Positions 56,110 to 64,000 of a stretch of DNA of 64,000 nt are shown here, piece by piece. This stretch comes from Corynebacterium lowii (GTDB lineage Bacteria > Actinomycetota > Actinomycetes > Mycobacteriales > Mycobacteriaceae), in contig NZ_LKEV01000007.1 in NCBI RefSeq assembly GCF_001412085.1, positions 1-64,000 on the forward strand. Direction: 5' to 3'. Position 1 is the first letter of the stretch. Each line of letters begins with the position of its first letter. The notes under the pieces were generated by a model. It saw only the letters and a program-made list of their open reading frames with translations. It ran no database searches and had not been told where the DNA came from. Made by a program: the position numbers and the translations under genes.

Positions 56110-57051
56110 TCAAGACATCCATTTACTATCAACATATCCAATATGGGTAGATATATCTGCCGCACGCTCAAGATCGATTATAACTCTTTTATCTTTACTC
56201 CAAATTTTCCCATCCACTTTCTTCATACATTCTTTCATACTATCTTCCCCCAATTTAAACCAAAAATCAACATTCCGCGCAGCCAAAAAACGTTTATCAA
56301 ATACAGCCCACCGCGCCTTCGGCCACGGAATGGCTCTAATTCCGCCTATAATACTATCATGGTAGAGCATAAAAAATCTACAAATATCTCTAGATGCAAT
56401 TATAAAGTACTCTTCAATTGTTTCATATCCAAGTTCTGAACTTTCAGCAATAACTCCAGCCTCCACCAAATCCCTAGAAAGGCGGGCAGCAAATCCCTCA
56501 AAAGTATCATCCCATCCCCACGGTATAAAAATTATATCTTGGAAACCGTTATCTTCTTCAGAGAAATTCATCACATTAACATTCCATCTATTACCAGCAT
56601 ATACCAAACGGGCATACAAATATCTATCGCCAGAAATTCTAAACATCACCCCCTCGTCAGATATTCCACCACCCCTAGCGACCCCTTTCAATAGCGCTAT
56701 GGCCTCAGAGATTCCCGGCAATTCATCCTCCCCCATTGAGGCAATCCTCTCCAGCACTTCATTTGCATCCATATATTCTTGCGCCAACTTATCAACCCCG
56801 CTTTCAAGACCATCAATCATTTTATCAACCTTCGCCCCAATGCCCCTAACATCACTTTCTATAATATTAATCCTGGCTGAAATTCGGGATGAGAAAAAAT
56901 TAATTGGCGCAATAAGGGCTACTGCAGTTCCTACATTCAGAGAAAGATTTGACCACCAGCCATAGTTAAATCTAGCAAGGACTGCAGAAGATGTCAGAAG
57001 CGCCAAACCGAGAATAGAAGTTAATAATAGCCATAATATTCTCTTATCCAC
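56110..57051 (-). CDS. AT-rich orphan membrane protein of unknown function
   Basis: This protein has 313 residues. Two membrane segments at the N-terminus (about 5-25 and 38-54) are followed by a coiled-coil stretch (RINIIESDVRGIGAKVDKMIDGLESGVDKLAQEYMDANEVLERI, about 60-105). A cytoplasmic domain of about 200 residues, rich in aromatic residues (FIIASRDICRFFMLYHDSIIGG), follows. Base composition and codon use are strikingly AT-rich (many ATA, AAA, TTT), unlike all neighbours, which points to recent transfer. The layout is of a membrane-anchored sensor or effector, but no enzyme motif is seen. It stands alone with no close partner. Confidence 0.65.
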   Translation of the reverse strand: MDKRILWLLLTSILGLALLTSSAVLARFNYGWWSNLSLNVGTAVALIAPINFFSSRISARINIIESDVRGIGAKVDKMIDGLESGVDKLAQEYMDANEVLERIASMGEDELPGISEAIALLKGVARGGGISDEGVMFRISGDRYLYARLVYAGNRWNVNVMNFSEEDNGFQDIIFIPWGWDDTFEGFAARLSRDLVEAGVIAESSELGYETIEEYFIIASRDICRFFMLYHDSIIGGIRAIPWPKARWAVFDKRFLAARNVDFWFKLGEDSMKECMKKVDGKIWSKDKRVIIDLERAADISTHIGYVDSKWMS

Positions 57052-57195
57052 TTAAAAATCTCCACAACTTTAAAATCGAATGGAACTACTTGTCAAATTG
57101 ATTTATATTTTTCGAGTACATACTCCTACAGACACAGCTTACACCCGGTAGCATGGGCCGGGACGTCGATAAGCACTCCTCACAAAGGACTCCAC

Positions 57196-57996
57196 ATGGC
57201 TCTGCCCTCCCCCCGCCCGAACTCCTACGCCCTGATTACTGGTGCCAGCCAGGGAATCGGTGAGGCGATGGCCCGCGATCTCGCCGTTGCGGGGCACAAC
57301 CTGATTCTGGTGGCCCGGCGCGAGACGGTGCTTGCCGACCTCGCAGCGCGGTTAGAAAAGCAACACGGCGTGGAGGTGGAGGTATTCGCCTGCGATCTCT
57401 CCAAGGAAGCCGAGGTCACCCGTCTGATCGAGCATCTAGAAAACCGCCGGGTACACATCACCATTAATTCCGCCGGTATTGCCTCCTTTGGCCCCTTTAT
57501 GGAGCAGGATTGGGATTATGAGACTAATCAGTTCCAGCTCAATGCCACGGCGGTATTCCGCCTGACCCGCGCGGTGCTCGGCCCCATGCGCGAGCGCGGC
57601 GAGGGGGCTATTTGCAATGTGGGCTCGGCGGCAGGCAATGTGCCCATTCCCAATAACGCCACCTATGTATTCACCAAGGCCGGGGTAAATGCCTTTACCG
57701 AGGCCCTGCATTATGAGCTCAAAGGCACCGGTGTGCACTGCACTCTGCTCGCTCCTGGCCCGGTGCGCGAGGCGCATATCGACCCCGCCGAGGCCAGCAT
57801 TGTGGATAAGGTGGTGCCCGATTTCTTGTGGGCCACCTATGAATCCTGCTCCCGCGAAACCTTGGAGGCGATGGCGGCCAACAAGCGCCGCGTGGTGCCG
57901 GGGCCGCTTTCTAAGGCCATGAACGCTCTTTCCGCTATTACCCCCACCGCCGTGATTTCCCCCATCATCGGGCGCTTTTACTCCAAAATGGGATAG
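57196..57996 (+). CDS. cmrA: Mycolate reductase (SDR family, CmrA/Rv2509 type)
   Basis: This SDR (266 aa) reduces the 3-oxo group of the newly condensed mycolic acid precursor, the last step before transfer to trehalose. The start is SYALITGASQGIGEAMARDLAVAGHNLILVARRE with the TGxxxGIG cofactor loop. Catalytic Ser is in NVGSAAG (about 140) and Tyr-x3-Lys in NATYVFTKAGVN (about 154-158). The family-specific LLAPGPVR, DKVVPDFLW and NKRRVVPGPLSKAMNALS segments match Mycobacterium Rv2509 and C. glutamicum CmrA. AAAGGACTCCAC precedes the ATG. Its presence supports a mycolate-containing host. Confidence 0.9.
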   Translation: MALPSPRPNSYALITGASQGIGEAMARDLAVAGHNLILVARRETVLADLAARLEKQHGVEVEVFACDLSKEAEVTRLIEHLENRRVHITINSAGIASFGPFMEQDWDYETNQFQLNATAVFRLTRAVLGPMRERGEGAICNVGSAAGNVPIPNNATYVFTKAGVNAFTEALHYELKGTGVHCTLLAPGPVREAHIDPAEASIVDKVVPDFLWATYESCSRETLEAMAANKRRVVPGPLSKAMNALSAITPTAVISPIIGRFYSKMG

Positions 57997-58011
57997 CAAA
58001 AAGTAAAGCAC

Positions 58012-58037
58012 CCCGCAGATCACAGCGTGATTCTGCA
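58012..58037 (-). terminator. Possible terminator between cmrA and the FecE-like gene
   Basis: GCAGATCAC and GTGATTCTGC form a hairpin with one bulged A. On the minus strand it is followed by CTTTACTTTTT. It would end the FecE-like gene, whose stop is about 30 bp upstream on that strand. Confidence 0.45.
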
Positions 58038-58045
58038 GGCCGACG

Positions 58046-58063
58046 CCCCCCCCCCAAAAAAAA
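58046..58063. repeat. C10-A8 homopolymer pair
   Basis: Ten C (58046-58055) directly followed by eight A (58056-58063) lie in the intergenic gap just beyond the FecE-like stop. Such runs are rare in this GC-rich window. Confidence 0.9.
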
Positions 58064-58064
58064 C

Positions 58065-58850
58065 CTACCCCTCAGAAACAATCCCCCTCGGCACGATCAC
58101 CGGCGCATTGCCCTGGGGGTTCGGCCACACCTCGGCGTTAAGCCCATAGGCGCGGGCCAGAACCTCGCTGGTCAGCGCCTCATTCGGGGCACCCTGGGCG
58201 ATCACCTGCCCCTCGCGCATCACCACCATCTCATCGGAGTACTCCCCGGCCAGCATGAGATCGTGGAGCACCATCACCACCGTGCGCCCGTCGCGGGCCA
58301 AATCCCGGCATAAAGCAAGGGTGGAGAGGGCGTGCGCGGGGTCGAGGTAGGTGGTGGGTTCATCGAGCAGCAGCACCGGGGTTTCCTGCGCGAGCGCCAG
58401 CGCCAGCCACATGCGCTGGCGCTGCCCGCCGGAAAGTTCGGCTACCTCGCGGTCCACCAGGGCGGCGGTGTCGGTGCGCTCCAGGGCGGCCTCGATGGCG
58501 GAACGGTCGGCGGCGCTATTGCCGCCCAGCCAACCCCGGTGGGGGTGTCGCCCGCGGGCCACCAATTCGCCCACCCGCAGCCCCGGAGGGGCCATCGGGT
58601 GCTGTGGGAGCAGCGCCACGGTGCGCGCGGCCTCCTTGGGTTCGAGGCCGTGCACATCGGTGCCGTCCACGGTCACGCTCCCCTTGCGCGGGCTAAGCAG
58701 CCGGGACATCGTTTTGAGCAGCGTGGACTTTCCGCAGCCGTTAGGACCCATGAGCGTGGTCACCTGCCCCTGACGGGCGGTGATGTTCACCCCGCGCACA
58801 ATATCGCACTCCGGGGTGTACCCGGAGTAAATCTCTCGTGCCTCGATCAC
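58065..58850 (-). CDS. Siderophore ABC importer, ATPase (FecE/FepC type)
   Basis: This ATPase (261 aa) energises iron-siderophore uptake. Walker A is MGPNGCGKSTLLKTM (about residue 33), the signature LSGGQRQRMWLALALAQ, and Walker B VLLLDEPTTYLD. EIYSGYTPECDIVRGVN at the start and AHALSTLALCRDLARDGRTVVMVLHDL are typical. It uses GTG at 58850 overlapping the permease stop by 4 bp (GTGA); a longer frame to 59018 lies inside the permease gene and has no similarity. It is the last gene of the siderophore operon. Confidence 0.92.
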   Translation of the reverse strand: MIEAREIYSGYTPECDIVRGVNITARQGQVTTLMGPNGCGKSTLLKTMSRLLSPRKGSVTVDGTDVHGLEPKEAARTVALLPQHPMAPPGLRVGELVARGRHPHRGWLGGNSAADRSAIEAALERTDTAALVDREVAELSGGQRQRMWLALALAQETPVLLLDEPTTYLDPAHALSTLALCRDLARDGRTVVMVLHDLMLAGEYSDEMVVMREGQVIAQGAPNEALTSEVLARAYGLNAEVWPNPQGNAPVIVPRGIVSEG

Positions 58851-59953
58851 AGCGCTATTCCCTTCTTTGTTTTCCGTGCGGCCGAGGCCACCAAGATCAC
58901 CAGCACCACACCGCCCAGCGCGGAGGTGACCAACCCCACTGGGATACTCACCGGTAGGCGCGTGGCGATCACCGAGCACACCAGGAGCAGGGCCGCGCCT
59001 AAAGCAGCGGAGTTCCACGGCGGCGGGGTGGGCGAACCACTGAGCAGGCGGGCTAGTTGCGGAGCCACCAGAGCCACAAACCCGATGGGCCCCACCACAG
59101 CCACCACCACGGCCACAACGCCGGTGGCGGCAATAAGCAGGCAGGCGCGCACGCGGTTTACCCGCACGCCCAGGGAGGTAGCTAAGGCGTCGTCATGGCC
59201 CAGCATGGTCAGGTCGCGCGATTGCAGCAGGCCGAGTGCCAGGAAGGGCAGCAAGCCCAGAAGCATGGGGGCGATGGCCTCCCAGCGCACGAAGCCGGTG
59301 GAACCGGCGAGCCACACCTGGGCGTCGGTAGCCCGGGAGAGGTCCGCGCGTGCCAGGGCGTAATACACCAGCGCTTGACAGAGCAGCGCCAGGGCAAAGC
59401 CAATGAGGATCACCTGCTGGGAGGTGCCAAAACCACCCAGCACCAGCAGCAATACCACGATCACCGCCGCGCCCACGAGCGCCAGGATAAAGCGCCACCA
59501 GAAAGTGTCCACGCCCTCGGCCCAGGCGGGGCGGTAGAGCAGGGTGCCCGCCACCACGGCTACCGACGCCCCGCCGGAAACACCCAGCACGTCCGGGGAG
59601 GCCAGCGGATTGCGCGACATCGTTTGGGTCCAGGCCCCGGCGATACCCAGGGCCGCGCCCACCACGGCAGTGGCGATGGCAACGGGCAGGCGAATATCCC
59701 ACACCACCGTGACCACGCTATGTTCCCCGCCGCCGGTCAGCGCCTCGAATACCTGCGCCGGGCTGAACTGCATCGGCCCGGAGCCCAGCAGCACCAGGTA
59801 GGCCGCCGCTGCCAACAGCACCAAACCCGCCAGGCTCAGCCCCGAGCGCCAGAGGCGACGCCGTCGCCGGGCGTTCATCTTCTCCCGCACGGTAGCGCGA
59901 TCGTCGGCGGCGCGCTCGTCGGAAGCCATAGAGGAGGTTGTAGAAGCACTCAT
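58847..59953 (-). CDS. Siderophore ABC importer, permease (FecCD type)
   Basis: This permease (368 aa) has about ten membrane spans. The N-terminus is hydrophilic (about 40 residues), then GLVLLAAAAYLVLLGSGPMQF. The FecCD landmarks DIRLPVAIATAVVGAALGIAGAWTQTMSRNPLASPDVLGVSGGASVA, LAGSTGFVRWEAI and PIGFVALVAPQLARLLSG follow. Its ATG overlaps the stop of the other permease (ATGA). It pairs with that protein to form the membrane channel. Confidence 0.92.
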   Translation of the reverse strand: MSASTTSSMASDERAADDRATVREKMNARRRRRLWRSGLSLAGLVLLAAAAYLVLLGSGPMQFSPAQVFEALTGGGEHSVVTVVWDIRLPVAIATAVVGAALGIAGAWTQTMSRNPLASPDVLGVSGGASVAVVAGTLLYRPAWAEGVDTFWWRFILALVGAAVIVVLLLVLGGFGTSQQVILIGFALALLCQALVYYALARADLSRATDAQVWLAGSTGFVRWEAIAPMLLGLLPFLALGLLQSRDLTMLGHDDALATSLGVRVNRVRACLLIAATGVVAVVVAVVGPIGFVALVAPQLARLLSGSPTPPPWNSAALGAALLLVCSVIATRLPVSIPVGLVTSALGGVVLVILVASAARKTKKGIAL

Positions 59954-60954
59954 AGCCCCACCTCCACCGAGGATTTCAAGCTGCGGAAGCGCCGCACCGC
60001 CCAGATCACGATGGGCGCGCCCACCACGGCCATGACGATGGACATTTCCAGCTCGCCCGGCCGCATGACCACGCGGCCCACAATATCGGCGGCCAGCGCC
60101 ACCGCCGCGCCCACGAGCGCGGTGGGAAGCAGCATGCGGCGCAGCTCCGGGCCGGTGAACACGCGCACCAGGTGCGGGGCGGCAAAGCCCACGAACACCA
60201 GCGGCCCCACCGCCGCCGTGGCCGCACCGGCCAGCAGCACCACCGCCAGCACGGCCAGCAGCCGCACCCGCGTGGGCGAGGAACCCAGGGCCACGGAGGC
60301 CTCCTCACCCAGAGAAAGAAGATCGAGCGGGCGGGCCACCAGGGCGGCCACGAGCCCACCGACGATCAGCCCCGCCGCGGCCACCGCAATATCCTCCGCG
60401 CCGCGCCCCTGCGTGGAACCGAGGTTCCACTGCCGCATGCCGTCAAGCACCGCGCTGGATTGCAGGGCCATCGCGGTGGTCAGCGCTTGCAGCGCCGCGC
60501 TCACGCCCACACCCACGAGAATCACCGTGAGTGGGTCCAGCGAGGCGCGCGAGACCAGCAATACTATCGACGCCGCCACGGCAGCCCCCACCAGAGCCAT
60601 CGCCAGGCGTCCGCCCACGGCGGTGATTCCCAGCGTCATGCCCACAGCCATCGCGCAGGCCGCACCCGCAGTAATACCGATGAAACCGGGATCGGCCAGG
60701 GGGTTGCGCGTCCACGCCTGGGCAATGGCACCGGCCATGCCCAGGGCAGCCCCCACCAGGAGGGCCAGGATGGTGCGCGGCACCCGCAGGTGCCACACCA
60801 CGTGTGCGGAATCATCAGCGCTACCCGGCCCGTCCAGGAGGGCCTGGGCGACCTCGGGCAGCGGCATGATGCGCGAGCCCAGAAACAGAGAAAAGACGAT
60901 AAGAACCACCACGGCGGTGGCCCCTATCGCCAAAATGGGTGCGGAACGCCTCAC
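59950..60954 (-). CDS. Siderophore ABC importer, permease (FecCD type)
   Basis: This permease (334 aa from GTG 60954) has the same family pattern: HLRVPRTILALLVGAALGMAGAIAQAWTRNPLADPGFIGITAGAA near residues 47-90, then QWNLGSTQGRG and PLVFVGFAAPHLVRVFTGPELRRML. The start overlaps the binding-protein stop by 4 bp (GTGA); an ATG further up at 60984 is inside that gene. It is followed by the second permease with a 4-bp overlap. The two permeases form a heterodimer. Confidence 0.91.
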   Translation of the reverse strand: MRRSAPILAIGATAVVVLIVFSLFLGSRIMPLPEVAQALLDGPGSADDSAHVVWHLRVPRTILALLVGAALGMAGAIAQAWTRNPLADPGFIGITAGAACAMAVGMTLGITAVGGRLAMALVGAAVAASIVLLVSRASLDPLTVILVGVGVSAALQALTTAMALQSSAVLDGMRQWNLGSTQGRGAEDIAVAAAGLIVGGLVAALVARPLDLLSLGEEASVALGSSPTRVRLLAVLAVVLLAGAATAAVGPLVFVGFAAPHLVRVFTGPELRRMLLPTALVGAAVALAADIVGRVVMRPGELEMSIVMAVVGAPIVIWAVRRFRSLKSSVEVGL

Positions 60955-61892
60955 AGCTGCTCGTCGAACTTCTTGATCGCCCACGGAATAGTCACCGGGT
61001 TGGGCATGCTCATGGCGTTGCTGGTATCGGTGTCCATGTAGTACACGCGGCCATCGCGGGTGATGTCGAGGTTCTGGAAGGTCTCGTCGGACTTCAGGGC
61101 GTCGGCGGTGCCGTTGTAGTCCAGCACGAAGAGATAATCCAGCTGGTTGAGGTCCTGGTAGTTCTCCGGGGCGTAGGTCTGGAAGAACGCGCCATCGGTG
61201 CCTTCCAGGGCCTCGGGGATCTCAAAGCCCAGGTCCTCGATGAATTGGCCGCGCCCGTCGCCGGAGGTGTACACGCTGATCTTGCCGTCGTAGGGCATCA
61301 CGGCGGCGGCCTTCTTGCCCTCCATCTCGGGGTGGGCCTTGCGGAAGTCCTCAAAGGCCTTTTCCGCCTTCTCGATCAGATCCTCGCCCTCATCCTTCTT
61401 ATCCACCGCCTGAGCGATCTGGGTTACCTGCTTATCCCAGGGAATCTGCCAATCGGTAGTGCCCTCCGGCTTGAGGGTGGTGGGGGCGATCTTTTCCAGA
61501 GCCTCCTTGGCCTGGGCGTCCACGGCACTGTTCACGGCGATGATCTTGGAGGGGTCGGTGGCCGTGATCTGCTCGATGATCTCCGCGCTGTAGCCCTGGC
61601 CGGTGCCGTAGATAACGGTGGGCTTGGCGTCGCCCAGCAGTTCCTTGGCCCACGGCTCCACGCCGCTGCCGTCGCCCTCGGCCTGGGTGCTGATGGAGGC
61701 CACGGCCACCGGCTTGATTCCCAGAGCCAGGAGGGTATCGGCATCGCCCAAGCCCAGGGCAGCCACGCGCTCGTTGGAGGCGGAGGAACCCGCCTCATCG
61801 CTGCTCTGGGTGTCCTCGGCGCGGGAACAGGCGGTGACCGCCAGCGTGGAGGCGAGCAACACCGCACTCAGGCGGCGGAGGGAAGAGGCCAT
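60951..61892 (-). CDS. Siderophore-binding lipoprotein (FecB/FepB type)
   Basis: This lipoprotein (313 aa) has the signal MASSLRRLSAVLLASTLAVTAC, with lipobox VTAC (Cys about 22). The mature part has the type III solute-binding layout: RVAALGLGDADTLLALGIKPVAVAS, then a long helix and FIEDLGFEIPEAL, ending WAIKKFDEQL. The start was chosen at 61892 with GAAAGGACAC upstream; an earlier frame to 61943 lacks a site. A DtxR-like box lies 75-93 bp upstream. It captures the ferric siderophore made by the preceding genes, an inference from position. Confidence 0.91.
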   Translation of the reverse strand: MASSLRRLSAVLLASTLAVTACSRAEDTQSSDEAGSSASNERVAALGLGDADTLLALGIKPVAVASISTQAEGDGSGVEPWAKELLGDAKPTVIYGTGQGYSAEIIEQITATDPSKIIAVNSAVDAQAKEALEKIAPTTLKPEGTTDWQIPWDKQVTQIAQAVDKKDEGEDLIEKAEKAFEDFRKAHPEMEGKKAAAVMPYDGKISVYTSGDGRGQFIEDLGFEIPEALEGTDGAFFQTYAPENYQDLNQLDYLFVLDYNGTADALKSDETFQNLDITRDGRVYYMDTDTSNAMSMPNPVTIPWAIKKFDEQL

Positions 61893-61966
61893 GAATCTTG
61901 TGTCCTTTCTCAAAGGGGCACCTCGGGATTTTCGGCATGTCACACACCAAAATCTCCTTTAGTACA

Positions 61967-61985
61967 TAAGGTTTGCCTCAGCTTA
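61967..61985. promoter_or_regulatory. DtxR-type iron box upstream of the siderophore importer
   Basis: TAAGGTTTGCCTCAGCTTA matches the 19-bp DtxR consensus (TTAGGTTAGSCTAACCTAA) at 14 of 19 positions, including AGGTT and the central GCCT. It lies between the isochorismatase gene and the importer. It implies iron repression by DtxR; the regulator is not in this window. Confidence 0.65.
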
Positions 61986-62059
61986 GAGGAAGGTCCGATG
62001 TGGAATCAAGACAAAGCCACAAGAAAAACCACAGAAACGCAGGAAACCCCTTACGTCCC

Positions 62060-62989
62060 CTAAGCCCCCTCCTCCACGATCTCGCGCAGTTCCGCGAAGG
62101 TGGCGTCCTCGGGCACGTCCTCAAAGCTCACGTCAATGCCCTGCTCGCGCAGGCGGGTAATCATCGTCATCAGCCGCACGGAGTCAAGGCCCCAATCGTC
62201 TAAGCGGTCGCCCTCCTCGTCCAGGTCGGTGAGGTCCTCCTCCAAGAGTTCGGCCAGCAGGGCCCGCAGGTCCACAGCGCGCAGGCCCACAGCACGCAGG
62301 TCCGCGGCACCAGCCTCGGCCTCGGGCACAGAATCAGGCGCAGCACCAGCACCACCCCACGCCGAGAGCACAGCGGCGGTATCGGTCACTTCCCCCACGC
62401 AGGCGGCCACCCACTGCACCGCCTGGTGGTGATCCTCCCGGCAGAAGTCCGCCACGGCATCGGCCACGAGGAAGGGCTGTACATCGCGCATGAAGGCGTC
62501 CACGGCCGTGACCGAACAGCCAATGCGGGCGTACACGCCGCTAATCACCAGTTGGTCGCGCCCGGTGGCGCGCAGTTGTTCCTCAAAGTCCGAGCGCGCA
62601 AAGGCCGAATAGCGCCACTTTGTCAGCACCACCTCCCCCTCCTGGGGTGCCAATTCAGCGATGATCTCCGCCCCCTGGGAATCGCCCGTCATACCCGGCC
62701 CCCAGAGATCGGTGAGCAGGCCGCGCTTATCCGTGGGTTGATCAGCGGGCTGAGCGGTGTAGAACACCGGGATACCCGCCGCGCGGGCGGCCTCCACGAG
62801 GCGGCGGGTGTTCTCCACCAGGGCGGTCACCGGCTGTTCACCGGCCACGAAGGGGCGCAGGAAGTGCCGCTGCATATCGTGAATGAGCAGGGCGCTGCGC
62901 TGGGGGTCAAGGCTCCATTCCACGGCGGGGTGAGCGGTATCCTCCAAGGGCATCTCATAGGCGATGGAGGTGGGTAGGTCACGAGACAT
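62060..62989 (-). CDS. Isochorismatase with C-terminal aryl carrier domain (EntB/DhbB type)
   Basis: This bifunctional protein (309 aa) converts isochorismate to 2,3-dihydro-2,3-dihydroxybenzoate and carries the aryl group. The isochorismatase domain covers about 1-205: [52 protein letters not shown] and [19 protein letters not shown]. The carrier domain (about 230-305) has [18 protein letters not shown] with the phosphopantetheine serine. Between them lies a short Ala/Arg/Leu linker with repeated RAVxLRA units. It follows the AMP-ligase gene by 17 bp. It supports catechol siderophore synthesis. Confidence 0.92.
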   Translation of the reverse strand: MSRDLPTSIAYEMPLEDTAHPAVEWSLDPQRSALLIHDMQRHFLRPFVAGEQPVTALVENTRRLVEAARAAGIPVFYTAQPADQPTDKRGLLTDLWGPGMTGDSQGAEIIAELAPQEGEVVLTKWRYSAFARSDFEEQLRATGRDQLVISGVYARIGCSVTAVDAFMRDVQPFLVADAVADFCREDHHQAVQWVAACVGEVTDTAAVLSAWGGAGAAPDSVPEAEAGAADLRAVGLRAVDLRALLAELLEEDLTDLDEEGDRLDDWGLDSVRLMTMITRLREQGIDVSFEDVPEDATFAELREIVEEGA

Positions 62990-63006
62990 CGGTGAAGTTC
63001 CTTCCT

Positions 63007-64000
63007 CTAGCGTTGGGTGTCGGTGGTGGAATTGAGCGTGCTGGCGAGCAGTTGCCGCAGTTCCGCACGGCTGAGTTTGCCCACCTTGGTGGTAGGAAAG
63101 GCGCTGACAATGCGCAGGGTATCGGGGATTTTATAGCGGGCAAGACCGCGCTCGCGCAGGAACTTGGAAAGGTCTGGGCGCCGCAAAGCCTGGCCCTCGC
63201 GCAGCACCACCACGGCGCAAGCGCGCTCCCCCAGGTAGGCATCCGGCTGGCCGATCACGGCGGCGTCGAATACCGCGGGGTGGGCGAGGATATGGTCCTC
63301 TACCTCCTCGGCGCTGATCTTTTCCCCGCCGCGATTGATCTGGTCCTTATCGCGGCCCTCCACCACCAGGTGCCCGCTGGGCAGGCGGCGCACCACGTCG
63401 CCGGTGATGTAGAAGCCATCGGGGGTAAAGGAGCGCGCGTTGTGCTCCGGGGCGTCCCAGTAGCCGCGGATGGTGTACGGCCCGCGTACTTGGAGTACGC
63501 CGCTGGTTCCCTCGGGCACGGGTTGGCCGTCCGGCCCCACGATGCGCACCTCGTCAAAGGCGCTCATCGGGCGGCCCTGGGTGCCCACGATGTGCTCCTC
63601 GGAATCATCGGCGCTGGTATAGCACACCAAGCCCTCGGCCATGCCGAATACCTGCTGGACGTGCCAGTCGGCGGCGTCGATAAGCTCCCGGGCGGCCTGC
63701 GGCACCAACTTGGCCCCGCCCACCTGCACCACGCGCAGGCTGCTGAGATCGGCGGTGGTCTGCGGGGCGGCGGCCGACCACGTGCGCGCCAGGGGCGGCA
63801 CGAGGGCCACGGTGGTGGGGCGATGCTTTTCGACGACCCCGAAGGCGTGCTCCGGGGCGGAGTGCTCGGAGAGGATCACCACTCCCCCGGCCGCCAGAAC
63901 CCCCAGGTAGCCCGGTGAACTGGTGGGGTAATTGTGGGTAGCGGGCAAGACCACCAGCATGCGCGTTTCCGCCGTGATACCGCAGACCTCGTTGCTGCGC
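63007..64000 (-). CDS. 2,3-dihydroxybenzoate-AMP ligase (EntE/DhbE type), 5' end outside window
   Basis: This is the C-terminal 331 residues of an adenylating enzyme that activates dihydroxybenzoate and loads it on the aryl carrier. The frame is open to the window edge ([14 protein letters not shown]...), so the start is missing; the full protein is about 540 aa. Landmarks are [77 protein letters not shown], and [20 protein letters not shown] with the A10 lysine region. It precedes the isochorismatase-carrier gene by 17 bp. Confidence 0.9.
   Translation of the reverse strand, partial: RSNEVCGITAETRMLVVLPATHNYPTSSPGYLGVLAAGGVVILSEHSAPEHAFGVVEKHRPTTVALVPPLARTWSAAAPQTTADLSSLRVVQVGGAKLVPQAARELIDAADWHVQQVFGMAEGLVCYTSADDSEEHIVGTQGRPMSAFDEVRIVGPDGQPVPEGTSGVLQVRGPYTIRGYWDAPEHNARSFTPDGFYITGDVVRRLPSGHLVVEGRDKDQINRGGEKISAEEVEDHILAHPAVFDAAVIGQPDAYLGERACAVVVLREGQALRRPDLSKFLRERGLARYKIPDTLRIVSAFPTTKVGKLSRAELRQLLASTLNSTTDTQR

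Overview
The window looks like a chromosomal segment of a Corynebacterium: high-GC coding, a CmrA/Rv2509-type mycolate reductase, a mycothiol-system DsbA-like protein of the Rv2466c type, PdxST vitamin B6 synthesis, paired ClpP1/ClpP2, EttA beside a second SSB, a DtxR-type iron box, and many candidate leaderless starts (a -10 hexamer 7-9 bp before the ATG). No species can be named from the sequence alone.

Layout. 1-3506 (minus): a large T-Q-ester/VaFE-type surface protein, cut by the window edge and interrupted by a G7 frameshift and an in-frame amber codon. 3990-7343 (minus): a FadN-like beta-oxidation protein and a thiolase. 7589-9037: pdxS-pdxT. 9072-12115 (minus): tRNA-Gly, tRNA-Pro, tig, clpP1, clpP2. 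12178-17711: rpiB, a CAP-domain protein, two small proteins, the Rv2466c-like protein and pepN. 17801-22953: a GntR regulator, crtI, a CurA-like reductase, and crtB translationally coupled to a C-terminally truncated AAA ATPase. 22964-30987: an ABC importer operon (lipoprotein, two permeases, double ATPase) with a fused CMD/AhpD protein, and a divergent FAD protein. 31012-40481: a complete histidine-utilisation locus (hutI, hutU, a YjiH-type transporter, hutH, an IclR regulator, an APC permease, hutG). 40529-48773: a membrane protein, metB, an MscS channel, a frameshifted truncated haemoglobin, a hypothetical protein, a thioesterase, ettA, ssb and a TetR regulator. 48833-52406: a CopD-CtaG fusion and nrdI-nrdF. 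52510-54467: tRNA-Arg(UCT) followed by a small island with duplicated tRNA 3' sequence and an excisionase-like HTH protein. 54757-57996: an NAD(P)H-binding protein, its broken TetR neighbour, an AT-rich orphan membrane protein and cmrA. 58065-64000 (minus): catechol siderophore genes (DHB-AMP ligase, isochorismatase-ArCP) and a FecBCD-type importer behind a DtxR-like box.

The most striking item is NrdF at 51399-52406. It keeps the class Ib radical tyrosine, but three carboxylate metal ligands are replaced by Gln113, Ser173 and Lys207 at exactly the expected spacing. This is the QSK signature of class Ie, metal-free, DOPA-radical ribonucleotide reductase. It sits directly behind nrdI with no nrdE or nrdH.

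Five loci carry lesions: the surface protein, the AAA ATPase, glbO, the island gene at 52849-53781, and the TetR gene at 55443-56014. This may reflect ongoing decay, phase variation at the G7 tract, or sequence errors; raw reads would decide. All assignments rest on reading motifs and gene order; no database search was run.
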